A DNA stretch of 64,000 nt. It comes from Erinaceus europaeus. Taxonomy: Eukaryota; Chordata; Mammalia; Eulipotyphla; Erinaceidae. Location of the stretch: positions 96,438,477 through 96,502,476 of the forward strand of contig NC_080170.1 in the NCBI RefSeq assembly GCF_950295315.1, written 5' to 3'. The position numbers were made by a program, and so were the translations under genes. Below the pieces are notes generated by a model that was given only the letters and a program-made list of their open reading frames with translations, had not been told where the DNA came from and did not search any database. Of this stretch, positions 1-11,388 are shown in pieces. The stretch's first letter is position 1, and every line of letters starts with the position of its first letter.

Positions 1-954
1 CATTACCAAAGAAAGAAGAATTTTACTTTGTCATGTAAACAAACCCTGTAGACATGTATGAGTAGTTGTCATTTAAAATGGATTTCCATTGCTACAGATA
101 ACTTGAAAAACTTTTGCTTCTGTTTAGTTCTTAAAGCACAGGGGGCTCTTTGTCTTTTGCCAGCTCTTCATCTAACTCCAGATTCAATAATAAATAGGAA
201 AACAGTAGTTTCTGCATGAATAACTTTTATAGTTTGTTCATTAGAAAGTCCAGGAGCTTGATCACCAAACACAATTTGCATCTGCTTCCTCAGCAGACTG
301 CCCAGTAGATGAACAGTCTTTGGCACTTCAACTGAAATATTTAGTAACTGAACAGGGAGTAGTGCGAAAGCAAATTATATACAGCAGAGAAATACATCAC
401 AGAAAATGGGAGGGACATTGATGGAAAATAGAGAGAGAGGAAGAAACACCGCAGCATCAAAAGTTTCCTCCCAGTGCAGTGGGCACCAGTGGCTCACCCC
501 TTGGGTGAGAGTATGACAAAGCAGTCACGCTCTTACAAAAGCTATCTTGCAAACTCTACATTAACATGTTCTTGTAAATTTATCTTCCGCAGTGAATTTG
601 GGTTTGTCCTTTGTAGTTAATCAAATGTAATACAGATGATATCACTTAAAACTAGGTCACAAGAAGTCTTAATAGCTTCTGTCATGTTCGCTTGAAATGC
701 TTGATTTTAGAATACTTCCTTACAAAGTTCCCCTTTTGCTATAGGGGAGAGAAATATCTAGGCATTTATATTTAGCTAAACTCCTTCCAACACAATAGTC
801 AGCGTCAATTAACAGTCATTGGAGTAAGCTATTCTGGACATCTAGTCAAATCAGACCCCCAGATAGTTCCAGAACAAGTTGTTGTTTATTTGCAGTCATT
901 TGAGAGACCCCAAGTAGCAACCACTTAGCTGAATTTATAACATTCACTATAAGA
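1..954. other. Unassigned AT-rich intergenic sequence
   Basis: I see no SINE, L1 or LTR signature here and no open frame that resembles a known protein. It is the left flank of the LTR that begins at 961. Its last bases, gataag, form one side of that element's short duplication. Confidence 0.5.
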
Positions 955-960
955 GATAAG

Positions 961-1981
961 TGTTGTCTCCGTGTCCAGCACGGAGTAAAGTCCAATGATA
1001 AGCCTGAGAGAAGCAATGGATTAGGGAGGACCGTGCCAAAGACACGGTAACTTTATTTCTGAGTCTCCAAGATTTATACAGAAGGCAAGCAGTGCTACAC
1101 AATACAAGGTTACACAAGGTATCATGATTTACTGGTAGTTAGTTAAATATCAATAGATTATAGTAAAGATTGATTGGTTATTGTAAAGATCAAGCGATTA
1201 CTGGCATTTGCTGTCCTCTAATGATTTGCTTGTAAAACTTGTTTTTTAGAACTAATTAGCAAATATTAATATTTTTCCAGCTTTTTAGAAAAGTAAATGA
1301 AAAATACACAAGAAAATTAAAATGAAAGAGCATTAATCACAAGAGGATGGTGTTGGTTACACCTGAATTCTTACCCTGTATCTAGCCCCCTGGTCACAGT
1401 TCTCCACCTCTTGCCCCACCTCCACTCCCAGTAGGTAAAAAGGAAAGTCTGGCTTTATCCTGCACCCACCCATCCACCCACAGTCCCTTTCACCAGGCCA
1501 TGAACTCATGTGCTCTGAGGAGAATGAATGCAGCACTCCTACCATCAGGCCCCAAATCCTACTGTTCCAGACCAAAAGAAACAATTAGAATATACAATGA
1601 ACACATCAAAAACAAAAAAAAGCAAACAAAAAAAATCAGAAGTGCAGTGATATGTAATCCCCACTTCCTGCTCCAAGTGGACTTTTTATTCTCCTTTTCA
1701 ATAAAAAAAAACAAACTTGTTTTTCTACAGTTGCTATGTTCCCATTACTATTGTCCTATATGTAGCTAGTTCCAGGAATATGATCAACTAAGCCTAACAG
1801 AAAAACAGGGGAGTGGTTACATGCCACCAAGTCCACATCAGCTAGCCAAGGCAGAGGCACAAACAAGAGCAGGGAAGTTTGCAGAGCGCAGCCAAAGGTC
1901 ATGGGGTACCCATGTTGCCCCTCTCAGCTATCCCCCTTCTCGGGGGGCCTAAGAGGTTTACCTTGAACGCTGCTCCCAACA
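961..1981 (-). mobile_element. Solo LTR, ERVK/IAP-like
   Basis: The element reads tgttgtct at the left and ccaaca at the right, giving TGTTG...CAACA inverted termini. In minus orientation it begins TGTTGGGAGCAGC, close to the start of rodent IAP-type LTRs as I remember them. A minus-strand AATAAA lies near 1045, about 85 bases before the 3' terminus, as expected for an R-U5 end. The flanks gataag (955-960) and aataag (1982-1987) match at five of six bases, consistent with a 6-bp class II duplication. No gag, pol or env sequence is present, so this is a recombined solo LTR about 1.02 kb long. Family assignment is inference from the termini only. Confidence 0.7.
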
Positions 1982-1987
1982 AATAAG

Positions 1988-2254
1988 GATGAATTGTTTC
2001 AAACCATTAACTAATAGAGTGACTTATCACACAGAAATAGATAATTGGAATGGCATGTCCCTAACATTCTTTGAGCATTTCCTTGTTTACAAGTTTATCT
2101 TTACTTTCCTGTGAAAGTCTTGGAGTTAGTCTTTTCTTTCCAAAACTCTTCTTTTATTGAAGGCTATTATTTTTAAACTAAAACCTACATATTATATAAC
2201 TGTCATAAGGCATCTATGAGTTGTTAGAACTAAAATATATTATCATTTAATTAT
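1988..2254. other. Unassigned AT-rich spacer
   Basis: Between the solo LTR and the next SINE I recognise no repeat or gene. Confidence 0.4.
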
Positions 2255-2267
2255 TTGTTAGTATATA

Positions 2268-2625
2268 TATATTTTTTCCTTTTTTCTTTTTGCCTCCAGG
2301 GTTATTGCTGGAGCTCAGTGCCTGAACCACAGATCCACTGCTCCTGGAGGCTACTTTTTTCCTTTTTTTGCTCTTTTTTTTTTTTATTCTTGTTGTGGTT
2401 ATTATCATTTTTATTATTGATATCATTGTTGTTGGATAGGACAAAGAGAAATAGAGAGAGGAGGGGAAGTCAGAGAGGGAGATAGAAAGACAGACACCTG
2501 CAAACCTGCTTTACCACTTGTGAAGCAACTCCCCTGCAGATGGGAAGCTGGGATGCTTACACTGGTCTTTGTGCTTCCCACCATGTGTGCTTAACCCGCT
2601 CTGCTACCGCTACCGCCCGACCTTC
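2268..2625 (-). mobile_element. SINE-A with hairpin 3' module
   Basis: Reading the minus strand, the tRNA-like head lies at the right end, followed by a CT-rich body, an AT-rich (AAN)n section and a 3' module bounded by gcctccagg and cctggaggc. The flanks ttgttagtatat at 2255-2266 and 2626-2637 are a clear target-site duplication, so the copy is complete. The head carries a small 'taccgc' duplication near 2606-2618. Confidence 0.9.
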
Positions 2626-2939
2626 TTGTTAGTATATTTTAACAAGTTCACACCAAAAACACTAAATAGCACTCATTGTAGTCATCCCTTTTTACCTTAT
2701 TTGTTGCTGAGAACATACGTACTTATTTACTAAATCTCTCACACTTCACACTAGCTGCATACTGAGTCCTCCTCGCTTTCGGCAGTATAGAAAAATCTCC
2801 TCACCCTGCTCATGTTTTGATTCAGTATACAGCAGATACCACACCTGTCACTCCATGTACTTGCATTTTAATTACCCCCTCCTATGATTTGGATATAATT
2901 AAGGAAAAAGGATAGAAGAAAGGAAGAGGGAGAAAGGAG

Positions 2940-3800
2940 ATATATATTTTTCTTCATCTTTAATTGAAATGCTATTATAACATGATAAAAGTTTCAACAG
3001 TGAATCATTCAGTGACAAACTGCTCTGAGTTTGTCATTGAAAGTTCAATTCTGTGATTCACTATACATTTGTCCCCATTCTGTTTCAGGTGTTTCAGTTT
3101 GTCTATCTCCTCCCCTTCTGGTAGTCACTAATTTGTCTTAAGTTGCAAAGTGTAATTATAATTTATTTTACTCATCTTTTTACTTATTACCTCTATAAAA
3201 AATATGAGTAGAATCATAATGTGTTTGTCTTTCTCCATCTGGATTATTTCACTAACCATAATACCCTGTAGGCCCAGCCATACTGTTGCAAATGGCAAGG
3301 TTTACTCCTTTTTATGGAGAGTAGTAGTATTTCATTACATACTTCATATATTCTTTATACAATCATATGTTGATGGATACTCAGGTTATTTCCAGTTCTT
3401 AACAAATAATGCAGAAATAAACATCTATGAGGATTAATGATTTTGTATTTTTTAAGGAAAATATTCAAAAGTGAAATAACAGAATCATAAAATTTTCAGT
3501 TTTTTTTTTGCAGAAAGGTCATATTGTTTTCTATAATGAGTGCACCAATTTAAACTTCCATTAACATTCTGGAGGGGTCCCCTTCACTCCACATTCTCAC
3601 AAATTTCTTTGAAAAAATTTGTGGTAGGTGTTGAGTAATATTGAATGTGGTTTTGGATAATATTGCTAAATGATTTATTGCCAAGATTTTTTATGTCTTT
3701 ATATAATTTAATATTTTATATGTTTTTAAATTTTTTACTAAAATACCCATAACTAGTATTTTTCTACTGCTTAAACATAAAACTTTTACCTTTTACCATA
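2940..3800 (-). mobile_element. Old L1 (L1M) ORF2 end and 3' UTR fragment
   Basis: The plus strand reads as reversed L1: a stretch around 3200-3420 matches the usual reversed ORF2 C-terminal end (tctccatctggattatttcac, tggagagtagtagtatttcat, gttatttccagttctta), while 2940-3150 resembles a 3' UTR. Frames are broken throughout. It is a fossil with no visible target-site duplication. Confidence 0.7.
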
Positions 3801-3925
3801 TACCACTAATTTTAAAATGGTGGTGGTTAATAATAGTTGTGATAGAAACAGTTCTATTATTCAAAATATGAGAAAGTCTAAATGCTGATAATTGTTGAAG
3901 CTGAAAGATGTATGTGAAGAAGTTC

Positions 3926-4215
3926 CTATGGACCAAGTGGTAGTTCACCTGCTAAAGTGCACACTTTATCATACATGAGGGCCTATGTTAAAGCCTTTGC
4001 ATCATATAGGAAAACCTACGTAGGGGAAACTTCATTTACTGCAGTGTCACTGCTTTTCTCTTTCACTCTCTCTCTCCCTCTCTCTCGTTAGGTAGAGGGA
4101 AAGTGAGATATAAAGAGAGAGAGAGAGAAAGAGACAGGCCACCATGTGTGATGGAATCATTCAGGCATGAAACCACAGTGAATCCTGGTAGTAAATAGTA
4201 ATTAATAATAATAAT
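3926..4215 (+). mobile_element. Diverged tRNA-derived SINE
   Basis: A degenerate tRNA-like head (accaagtggtagttcacctg ... gcctatgttaaagcc) is followed by a CT-rich run, a GA-rich run and a terminal TAA microsatellite (about 4199-4222). The GA run after the CT run suggests part of a second SINE in reverse orientation at 4090-4140. Family cannot be assigned. Confidence 0.5.
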
Positions 4216-4222
4216 AATAATT

Positions 4223-6305
4223 TTAAAAGAAGAAAAACAAACTTACTAAACATTAACCTGTCTTGTTTTATGTAAACTTGAAATTGTCTATGATAATTAA
4301 AACCACATTTACATAAGCATATGCATGACAAACACAAGTAGTGACAGATGATATTGATTCTTAACAGATGCTTTATAGTTTATTTTTGAAACCAAATGAA
4401 AGAGATGTCTGCAAGAACTGACAAATTCCAAACACTTGACTTTATTCCTTTTATTTGATATTTAATGCTTTGCATATCTTCTTGCCACATACAGGGTTTG
4501 TAATCATAAATAATGTGAAGGGATAATGGGAAGCCTAATTTTTTTTTGTCTTAACATATTATCCAGTAATAAGTTTTCTGCTTCAATTTTTTGATCATCT
4601 AATTTTTTCAAAGAATCATACTTTACATTAATTTATGTGGTAAAGCAGGGTACAGCATAAATTATAGATAACTTAAAGTTGTGTTAGGAATATATAATTG
4701 TAATAAAAGTATGCTTTTGTCAAATAATTTTCACTGAATTTTATATTGTGGTAATTAATATCTCTGACATTTTAAATGTTTAATTGATATAAAAGTACTA
4801 AAATAACTAGTCAGATATGTGCTTGGTAATATTAGCTATAAACTCACATGTGGAGATACAGTTAGTTAATATTAGATATCTAACCCTCTAGAAAAAGATA
4901 TCAGGACATTTCAAAGTAATAATCTATTTTATCTTGGTGTAGATAAGAATAAACCTCAACCAGTAGTCAAACAGGAGAGTAATATTATACTTTATTGTAA
5001 AATATAATTTCCTAAGTAGTCAGTTCTTTGTGAGCTATTATTTGTGCTTAATTGTTCCCTAAAATAGGCAGTGTATTTCCAGATCAATTCATTAAACTTT
5101 GTGAAGTTATAAAGTTATTCATAGTTATGATCTATGAGTTTTAGTTTTTATATATTAACCCAATTGTAAATCTTTATTTGCTGTAAAGTGACATTTAGTA
5201 ACTTCCAGAATTAATAATAAAAACATATTAAAAGTATCTTAGGAGTTTTTATTTAAATATTTGTAATAGTTTTTCTTCCTATGTTCAGCTGACATCCCTT
5301 CTCAACTTTATTGTCTGTGTTCTCATCATTTCTTGCCTGAATTAACACAGATGTTGTGCAGTTATTTCTTAATTATTATCTATAAATGCTCAGTCTCTCT
5401 GCAGGTAATATAATTTATTGATTCTAAGTGTACATCAGTTCATATTTTACCTTCTTTGAAATCACAGTACTTCATAGGATTACTAACATCCATGTGGTAG
5501 TCATGAGGAGACCTCTAGTGTCGTTGAATATCGTATTCTTTGGTATTATAACCTGCATGTCAGTGACTTTGAAAAACAAGTACTTTTAGAGAAATGGTAG
5601 AATGCCTTCCTTAAAGAGAAAGTTGAAAGTAATTTGGCTTTACATCGTTTCAAGTAAATCTAGCTCTTAGGGACTAATTAATTTTTATTTCTTGTATCAA
5701 TTATTTAATAAATGTTGTATTATCAGCCAGGTTGATGACACAGGGGAAGATTCAGATAATAAAATCATAGTTATTGATTACACTGAGTTGAGAAATGACT
5801 CAGTATGTTGTATTTTTTAATATGTAGAAGTTTGAAAAGCCCCTTAGTCATTTTACTTCCATTATACTATCCCGTTTTAATATATAGATCAGTACATAGA
5901 CAGATAAAAAACGATATTTAATTATTTATAGAAATAGTTCTTTCCACAAGCATTAAAGCAACTTTACATGACCAGGAACCATTGCTTTATAGTCTAATTA
6001 GCAGTAATTATTTTTTGGTACACCTCAAAACCTTTAGCATCTTGGTTTAGTAACTCAGTAATTGCCTTGTGTCCCTTTATAATTGGTTTACCTCCAATTA
6101 AAAATGTAACTATCAAAATATCTCTCTGTTGCCTATCAAAAACAGTCATAAGTTATCACCATGACGTGGCCTATTTTACTTTGGGTTATCTAGAAAAAGA
6201 AACCAAAGTTGAGTTCTTATGTATGTGATTTGCTGATGGGTCACATTGAGGTGAAAAGTGTGTCTGAGATCTAGTGAACAGAAGCTCCAAGGTAAGATAA
6301 GATAT
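4223..6305. other. SINE-free AT-rich intergenic block
   Basis: About 2 kb with no recognisable SINE, L1 or coding frame, unlike the dense repeat mosaic on both sides. Nothing here resembles an exon: no long open frame with splice-site context is visible. Confidence 0.45.
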
Positions 6306-6309
6306 GTGT

Positions 6310-6500
6310 GGTCAGACTGGCTAAATAGCTTACTTGGATAGTGCACTGCTTTGTCATGTGTGATTCAAGTCCAGCACCCATTATACTAAAGGAAGCTTCA
6401 GTGTTGTGCCTGTCTCCTTTCCATTCACCTGTCTCTCAGTCTTTCTATCTGGGGGAAAAAAATGTGTCCAGCTGAAGTCTTAGTAGCATCTAGGAAAATG
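6310..6500 (+). mobile_element. SINE-F copy, diverged
   Basis: The stretch has the form 'ggctaaatagcttacttgg atagtgcactgctttgtcatgtg' followed by a weak box-B (gattcaagtccagc), a CT-rich body and 'ctatctggggg aaaaaa'. The same layout recurs at 19018-19260, supporting a distinct old SINE family. Confidence 0.6.
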
Positions 6501-7046
6501 CATATATGTTTAGCTGATTCTTAGGGACAGCATGCAATAGCTGTATTATATCAACACAGTTAAGCTGAAGTACATTTTCTATAACCTCTTTCCCACTGTT
6601 ATAGCATTTGTAGTAAACTTCAAGAGAAATATGCATGAGATTCATAAGGCAGAAGCGAAGCAACAGTCATTCTCCTCTGAAGTTCAGTGAAGGATATTCT
6701 AATAGCATCTATGCTATTACAAATTGTTCCCACTGTTGTTGGTCTGCTAACTCTCATGTTTGGCATGAGCCAGTTGTTGGGTCCATGAAGATAGCAGCTC
6801 CTATTTGATCTTCTTACTCAATTTCTCTGAATCCTGAATGAGCTGGACTGTGTAGCTTCATGATGTAGGTCTCCAACTTCACTTGCATATCATATCATCA
6901 TGGTTATAAACACTAGAAGATAGGCCTGTATGACAATTTGTACTTACAGATTCAAGTCTGCTTTGATGGGATCCAATTTCTTTTTGATCTCTTCCATTTT
7001 ATATCCATGTTTTATCCCTAAGTGTAATTTTTCTTTTAGAATTTTC

Positions 7047-7490
7047 AGAGGGGCCAGGTGATGGCATACCAAGTAGAGTAAACACATTGCCATGCACAAA
7101 GGCCTGTGTTCAAGCCTCCTGTCGCCACCTGCAGGGGCCAGGCTTCACAAATGGTGGATCAATGCTGTATTGGTCTGTCTTTCACTCCCTTTCTTACTAT
7201 TTCTTTCTTTCACATCTATAAAAAATAAAAATGGCATGGTGCCAGTTTGTGGTGCACCTGGTTGAACACATATGTTACAATGTGTAAGAACCCAGGTTTG
7301 AGCCCCCAGTCCCTACATGTAAGGGATAGCTTTGTGAGTGGTGAAGCAATGCTGCAGGTGTCTCTCTGTCTCTCTCCCTATCTCTCTCAGTTTCTAATAG
7401 TCTCTATGCAATAAATAAATAAAGATAATAACAAAATATTTTTAAAATGGCTGTTGGGAATAGTGGGCAACAAGCCTCAGCAACGACCAT
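7047..7490 (+). mobile_element. SINE-B copy with 3' module, interrupted
   Basis: The head (ggggccaggtgatggcatac), box B (gttcaagcc) and CT body occupy 7047-7225. After an inserted second SINE-B, the sequence resumes at about 7445 with 'ggctgttgggaatagtgg ... gcctcagcaacgaccatggag', a degraded version of the 3' module otherwise seen on SINE-A. The split is explained by insertion of the 7232-7444 copy into its A-rich middle. Confidence 0.65.
7232..7444 (+). mobile_element. SINE-B inserted into an older SINE
   Basis: The head 'gtggtgcacctggttgaacacatatgt' and box B (ggtttgagcccc) lead to a CT-rich body and an AATAAATAAATAAAG tail. The flanks 'aaaatggc' on both sides form a short duplication of the host SINE's A-rich tail. 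Confidence 0.8.
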
Positions 7491-7494
7491 GGAG

Positions 7495-7905
7495 ACAAAA
7501 AATGTAAAAAACAAAATTTTCAAGTCTCCATTTAGATACAGTCATCTTCTGTAGGTTTTATCATTGCTCATAGTTGCATAGGTCTGATGCTAATTCAAAC
7601 ACCAGCTAGTATGTGCTGACAGTCCTGAGTGATCTATTCTGAGAAAGATCAGGCAAGGACTTACTATTATCTCACAATAACAATAGCTGGGGGATGATTA
7701 TGCCAGCCAGGAAAAGGGTACTTGGGGTAGGGATTGATAACATCACTGGAAAACTCCACAACTTACTCTTATGTAATTTGTAGCCTCATTTTATAAGGGC
7801 CTTAAATATTACTAGTCTATTTTCTTAATAATTCCTTTTCATATTTCAAATGTTCTTTGATTTCTGCTTGAGAAATACTAAAAAAAAATTTAAAAAACCC
7901 TACTA
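7495..7905. other. Unassigned intergenic sequence
   Basis: No repeat or coding signature recognised between the nested SINE pair and the L1 fragment that starts near 7910. Confidence 0.4.
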
Positions 7906-7909
7906 GATT

Positions 7910-8351
7910 ATTTTCCCATGTGTCTTTCACACCCTTCCCACCACCAGAGTTCTGTGTCCTCATTCTTTTCATTGAAAACTGCATTACTTCACCCAATATC
8001 ACAGATAGGGGGTTTTATTTCTATAAATATCTACCTGTATTTATATAGATTTGCCTATTTATTCCATGGTCTTGCATTCCCTTCCTTTCTAAGTCACACC
8101 TGCTACTTTTTCATGTACTCCCCACCACCATTAATTTTTCTACTTCTTTTTCTGGTTCCTGATGGAATTGGAGTTCATATCCTTCTGGTCATCTTTCCTA
8201 AAATTTACCTCTCTAGGAGTATAGACCAAAATTCTTTATGGGGTGCAGAAGGTGGAAGGTCTGGCTTCTGTAATTAGTTCTCCACTGGACATGAGAATTG
8301 GCAGGTTGATCCATAACCCGAGCCTATTTCTGTCTTTCCCTAGTGGAGTTA
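7910..8351 (-). mobile_element. Young-L1-like 3' UTR fragment
   Basis: The right half (about 8205-8340: tctaggagtatagacca, gcagaaggtggaaggtctgg, aggttgatccataa) is the diagnostic young-L1 3' UTR block that recurs at 19.9, 22.0, 37.7, 41.3, 56.2 and 56.8 kb. The left half (tcccaccaccagagttctgtg, catgtactccccaccacc) differs from those copies, so this is probably an older or variant subfamily. The SINE-A at 8362 is inserted at its right edge. Confidence 0.65.
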
Positions 8352-8361
8352 CCATATCCTT

Positions 8362-8639
8362 CTTTTTTTTTAATTTCCCCTTTGTTGCCATTGTTGTTTT
8401 ATTGTTGTTGTAGTTATTATTGTTGTTGTTGATGTCATCGCTGTTGGATAGGACAGAGAGAAATGGAGAGAGGAGGGGAAGACTGAGAGGGAGAGAGAAA
8501 GAGAGACACCTGCTGACCTGCTTCACCGCAGGTGTCTCCCTTACAGGTGGGGATCCAGTACCCAAACCTGGATTCTTATGCAGGTCCATGTGCTTTGAAC
8601 CACATGCGTTTAACCCCCTGCGCTACTGCCCAACCCCCC
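8362..8639 (-). mobile_element. SINE-A without 3' module
   Basis: The tRNA head, body and (AAC)n section are present, but the gcctccagg hairpin module is absent. Flanks accatatcctt (8351-8361) and accatattctt (8640-8650) form an 11-bp duplication with one mismatch. Confidence 0.9.
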
Positions 8640-8902
8640 ACCATATTCTTATTAGGAAAGTTAAGATAAATGGAAATTAGAGAATTGTGGTTTAGAATTT
8701 ATTTTTATTTTTTAGTTTTAGTTTTAAATCATCCCTGCAAATAAATAGCTAAAAATCGCTTGACTTTTGGTGTGCTTATGGAAAGTAGGTGAAGTTTTTT
8801 TCTTCTTTTTCTTTTTTTTTTTTTTTTGATAAGGAGCTCTATTTTGACTAGTTTCACATGACATCATTAAAGTTAGTGGACTCATATTTTAAGATTTCTT
8901 TT

Positions 8903-9010
8903 TTTCCTGGGGAGGTGGTTCAGCAGTGGCGAGCATGTTGTGCATATGTGAGGCCCTGGCTTTCACTCTGCAGCCATATAGCAACAAGACAGAGAAATAA
9001 ATTACTTAAT
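8903..9010 (+). mobile_element. Short old SINE (SINE-E-like)
   Basis: 'cctggggaggtggttcagcagtgg' resembles a tRNA A-box region, followed by a degenerate B box and 'agacagagaaataaatta'. It lacks a clear duplication. Confidence 0.4.
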
Positions 9011-9014
9011 TACT

Positions 9015-9858
9015 GTCGCAGAGCATTGCTCTGGTCTTCTGATTCTTAGTTTTCAAACTTCTAGAAATCACTACTGGGTAAATAGCAAGCTAGAATCACA
9101 TTTAGTATGATTTACAAAATGAGACTTTGGATCTGGCTTCTAATGATGAACTTAGCAAAGAGGTAGTTGAGACTTGGAATGTATACATAAGTAATTCAGA
9201 CAGGACAGCAGTTAGTGAGCAAGATGTGTTCATGCCATCAGACGTGAAGGGTTTTGTTTTTGTCTTGGAATACTGTTATGGGAAAAAGTGGCAGTGAAAT
9301 ATATGAGCAAGGACATAACTAGAAAATATGATGTAAGGAGAAGAAAAAGCCAGAAGACAAAGCAAATTATGATGAAGATTAAATAATAACAATTTTGAAT
9401 TATTCTCTTTTTTTTCAAGAGTGTGTATTTTCAGTTAATGCTAATATCAGGTTATTAAATAAACAGTTCAAAATTAGCAGTACTTATAAAGGTTTGCTTT
9501 ATGCTCTACTTACAGTTTAGACAGATGTTTGACACATCTTATTTAAAATTCAGGAATCAGGCTTTCTTACTCCTTGTGTTGACACCCCTGGCTTCTTGTT
9601 CTTTATTCAGCAGTTAGGAGTGGATTGAACTAAGAGAATCTGCATGACATTTTATGACTTTCTTGACTTCTTCTAAGAAACAGTCACTTGACCCCAGCTT
9701 GTCCCAACAAGGAGTACTGAGGAATTCATCAGGTGGAGATTGAATGCTGCAAGAGTTGATATCCACCAGTGTTACCTTTATGAACTGAGTGTGAGTATGT
9801 AGTCAGAGTGCCTTAGTTCAGAACCCAATGACCATTTACCTACTCTAAAACCTAGAGT
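9015..9858. other. Unassigned AT-rich intergenic sequence
   Basis: No repeat, RNA gene or coding signature recognised. Confidence 0.4.
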
Positions 9859-9874
9859 AAGTTCATTTTTCTCT

Positions 9875-10441
9875 CGTATTTATTTATTTATTAATTTATA
9901 TTGCCTCCAGGGTTATTGCTGGGGCTCAGTGCCTGCACTACAAATCCACTGCTCCTGGAAGCTTTTTTCCCTTTTGTTGCCCTTGTTGTTTATTATTGTT
10001 GTTGTTATTATTATTGTTGTTATTGCTGCCATCACTGTTGGATAGGACAGAGAGAAATGGAGAGAGGAGGGGAAGACAGAGAGGTGGAGAGAAAAATATA
10101 TACCTGCAGCCCTGCTTCACCACTTGTGAAGCAACCTCCCTGCAGGTGGGGAGCCAGGGGCTCGAACTGGGACCCTTAAGCCGGCCCTTGCACTTTGAGC
10201 CATGTGAGCTAATCTGGCTGTGCTACTGCTCCGTCCCCTTTTATTTTATTATTTATTATCTTTATTTATTTATTTTATAGAGACAGTCAGAAATTGAGAG
10301 AAAAGGGGTGATAGGAAGAAAAATAGAGAGACACCTGCAACACTGCTTCACCACTCACAAAGCTTTCCCGCTTGGGCTCAAACCCAAGTCCTAGTGTATT
10401 GTAACCTGTGTATTCAACCAGGTGAGCCACCACCTGGCCCC
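9875..10441 (-). mobile_element. SINE-B split by a SINE-A in its tail
   Basis: The SINE-B body and head occupy 10239-10441 (head end: ccaccacctggcccc). Its A-rich tail continues to the left of the inserted SINE-A, at 9875-9900. Flanks aagttcatttttctct (9859-9874) and aagtttatttttctct (10442-10457) are a 16-bp duplication with one mismatch, and they bracket both elements, which fixes the order of events. Confidence 0.85.
9901..10238 (-). mobile_element. SINE-A with 3' module, nested in SINE-B tail
   Basis: The 3' module (gcctccagg at 9903, complementary to cctggaagc at 9954) and a long (AAT/AAC)n tract are intact. The head at the right ends in 'actgctccgtcccc'. It sits inside the A-rich tail of the SINE-B that spans 9875-10441. 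Confidence 0.9.
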
Positions 10442-10519
10442 AAGTTTATTTTTCTCTAATGATTTTATATCTTTAGGAGTAAAATGGGAACAGATAATAG
10501 TTATTTTTAAATTTTTTTA

Positions 10520-10804
10520 GTTACTTATTTATTTTCCTTTTTGTTGCCCTTGTTTTGTTTTTAACTTTTGTTGTAGTTATTGTTGTTGTTATTGATGTCA
10601 TCATTGTTGGATAGGACAGAGAGAAATGGAGAAAGGAGGGGAAGACAGAGAGGTGGAGAGAAAGATAGACACCTGCAGACCTGCTTCACTGCTTGTGAAG
10701 CGACACCCCTGAAGGTGGGAGCTGGGGCTCGAACCAGGATCCTTACACCAGTCCTTGCGCTTTGCGCCACATGCGCTTAACCCAATGCACTACTGCCCAA
10801 CTCC
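10520..10804 (-). mobile_element. SINE-A without 3' module
   Basis: Well-conserved copy with head 'gggcagtagtgcattgggttaagcgcatgtggcgc' in minus sense and box B at about 10726-10736 (ctcgaacca on plus). Probable short T-rich duplication at 10509-10519 and 10805-10815. Confidence 0.85.
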
Positions 10805-10814
10805 TAATTTTTTA

Positions 10815-11133
10815 ATATTTTGTTATATTTGTTTATTTATTGGATATAGACCACCAGAAATCGAGAGGGAAGTGGGAGATTGAGAGGGAGGAGAGACACC
10901 TGCATCACTGCTTCCACACTTGCAATACTTTCCTCTTGCAAGTAGGGACAGGGGCTCAAACCTGCGCCCTTGCACATATTTTTAAACATTTCTTTATTGG
11001 GGATTTACAGTCAACAGTAAAATAAAATAGTTTTCACATGGTAACATGTCTCAGTCTTCCACTTTTCTATTCAACCTCTACTACCTTGCACATTTTAGCA
11101 TGTGCGCTCAACCAGGTGTGTCACCAGCCAACA
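10815..11133 (-). mobile_element. SINE-B interrupted by an L1 3' end
   Basis: The tail and body (10815-10977) and the head (11084-11133: gtgcgctcaaccaggtgtgtcacc) form one SINE-B once the 106-bp L1 insertion is removed. The insertion lies a few bases inside the box-B to anticodon part of the head. Confidence 0.8.
10978..11083 (-). mobile_element. 106-bp L1 3' end inside a SINE-B
   Basis: The sequence reads as a reversed L1 3' terminus (tttctttattggggatttacagt), the same end that appears in plus orientation at about 30060-30080 as 'atcccccaataaa'. It is flanked by a perfect 10-bp duplication, ccttgcacat, at 10968-10977 and 11084-11093. This is a severely 5'-truncated, non-coding L1 insertion. 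Confidence 0.85.
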
Positions 11134-11191
11134 CCCAAGTATTAGTTATTTACTTCAGAAAATAATGTTAAAATGTTTTTCAACACTTCTT

Positions 11192-11388
11192 CACATTTTA
11201 TTTTAATTAATTAATGTTTTATGTGGTAGGATAGAGAGAAAATAGAGAAGGAAAGAGGAGATAGGGAGAGAGAGACCAGCAGCACTGGGTCACCCACCAC
11301 TACTGACACTTCTTCCTCTCTGCAGGTGGGGATCCTAGGTCCTTGTGCATTGTAACATGTGCACTTAACCTGATGTACCCTCTTATTT
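11192..11388 (-). mobile_element. SINE-B, moderately diverged
   Basis: Minus-sense head at the right (gtgcacttaacctgatgtacc), CT body seen as a GA run on plus, and tail 'attaattaattaat' at the left. Confidence 0.75.

Noticed and set aside
1357..1769. Short frames on both strands at the left of the window
   Set aside because: They lie within the solo LTR and show no coding features.
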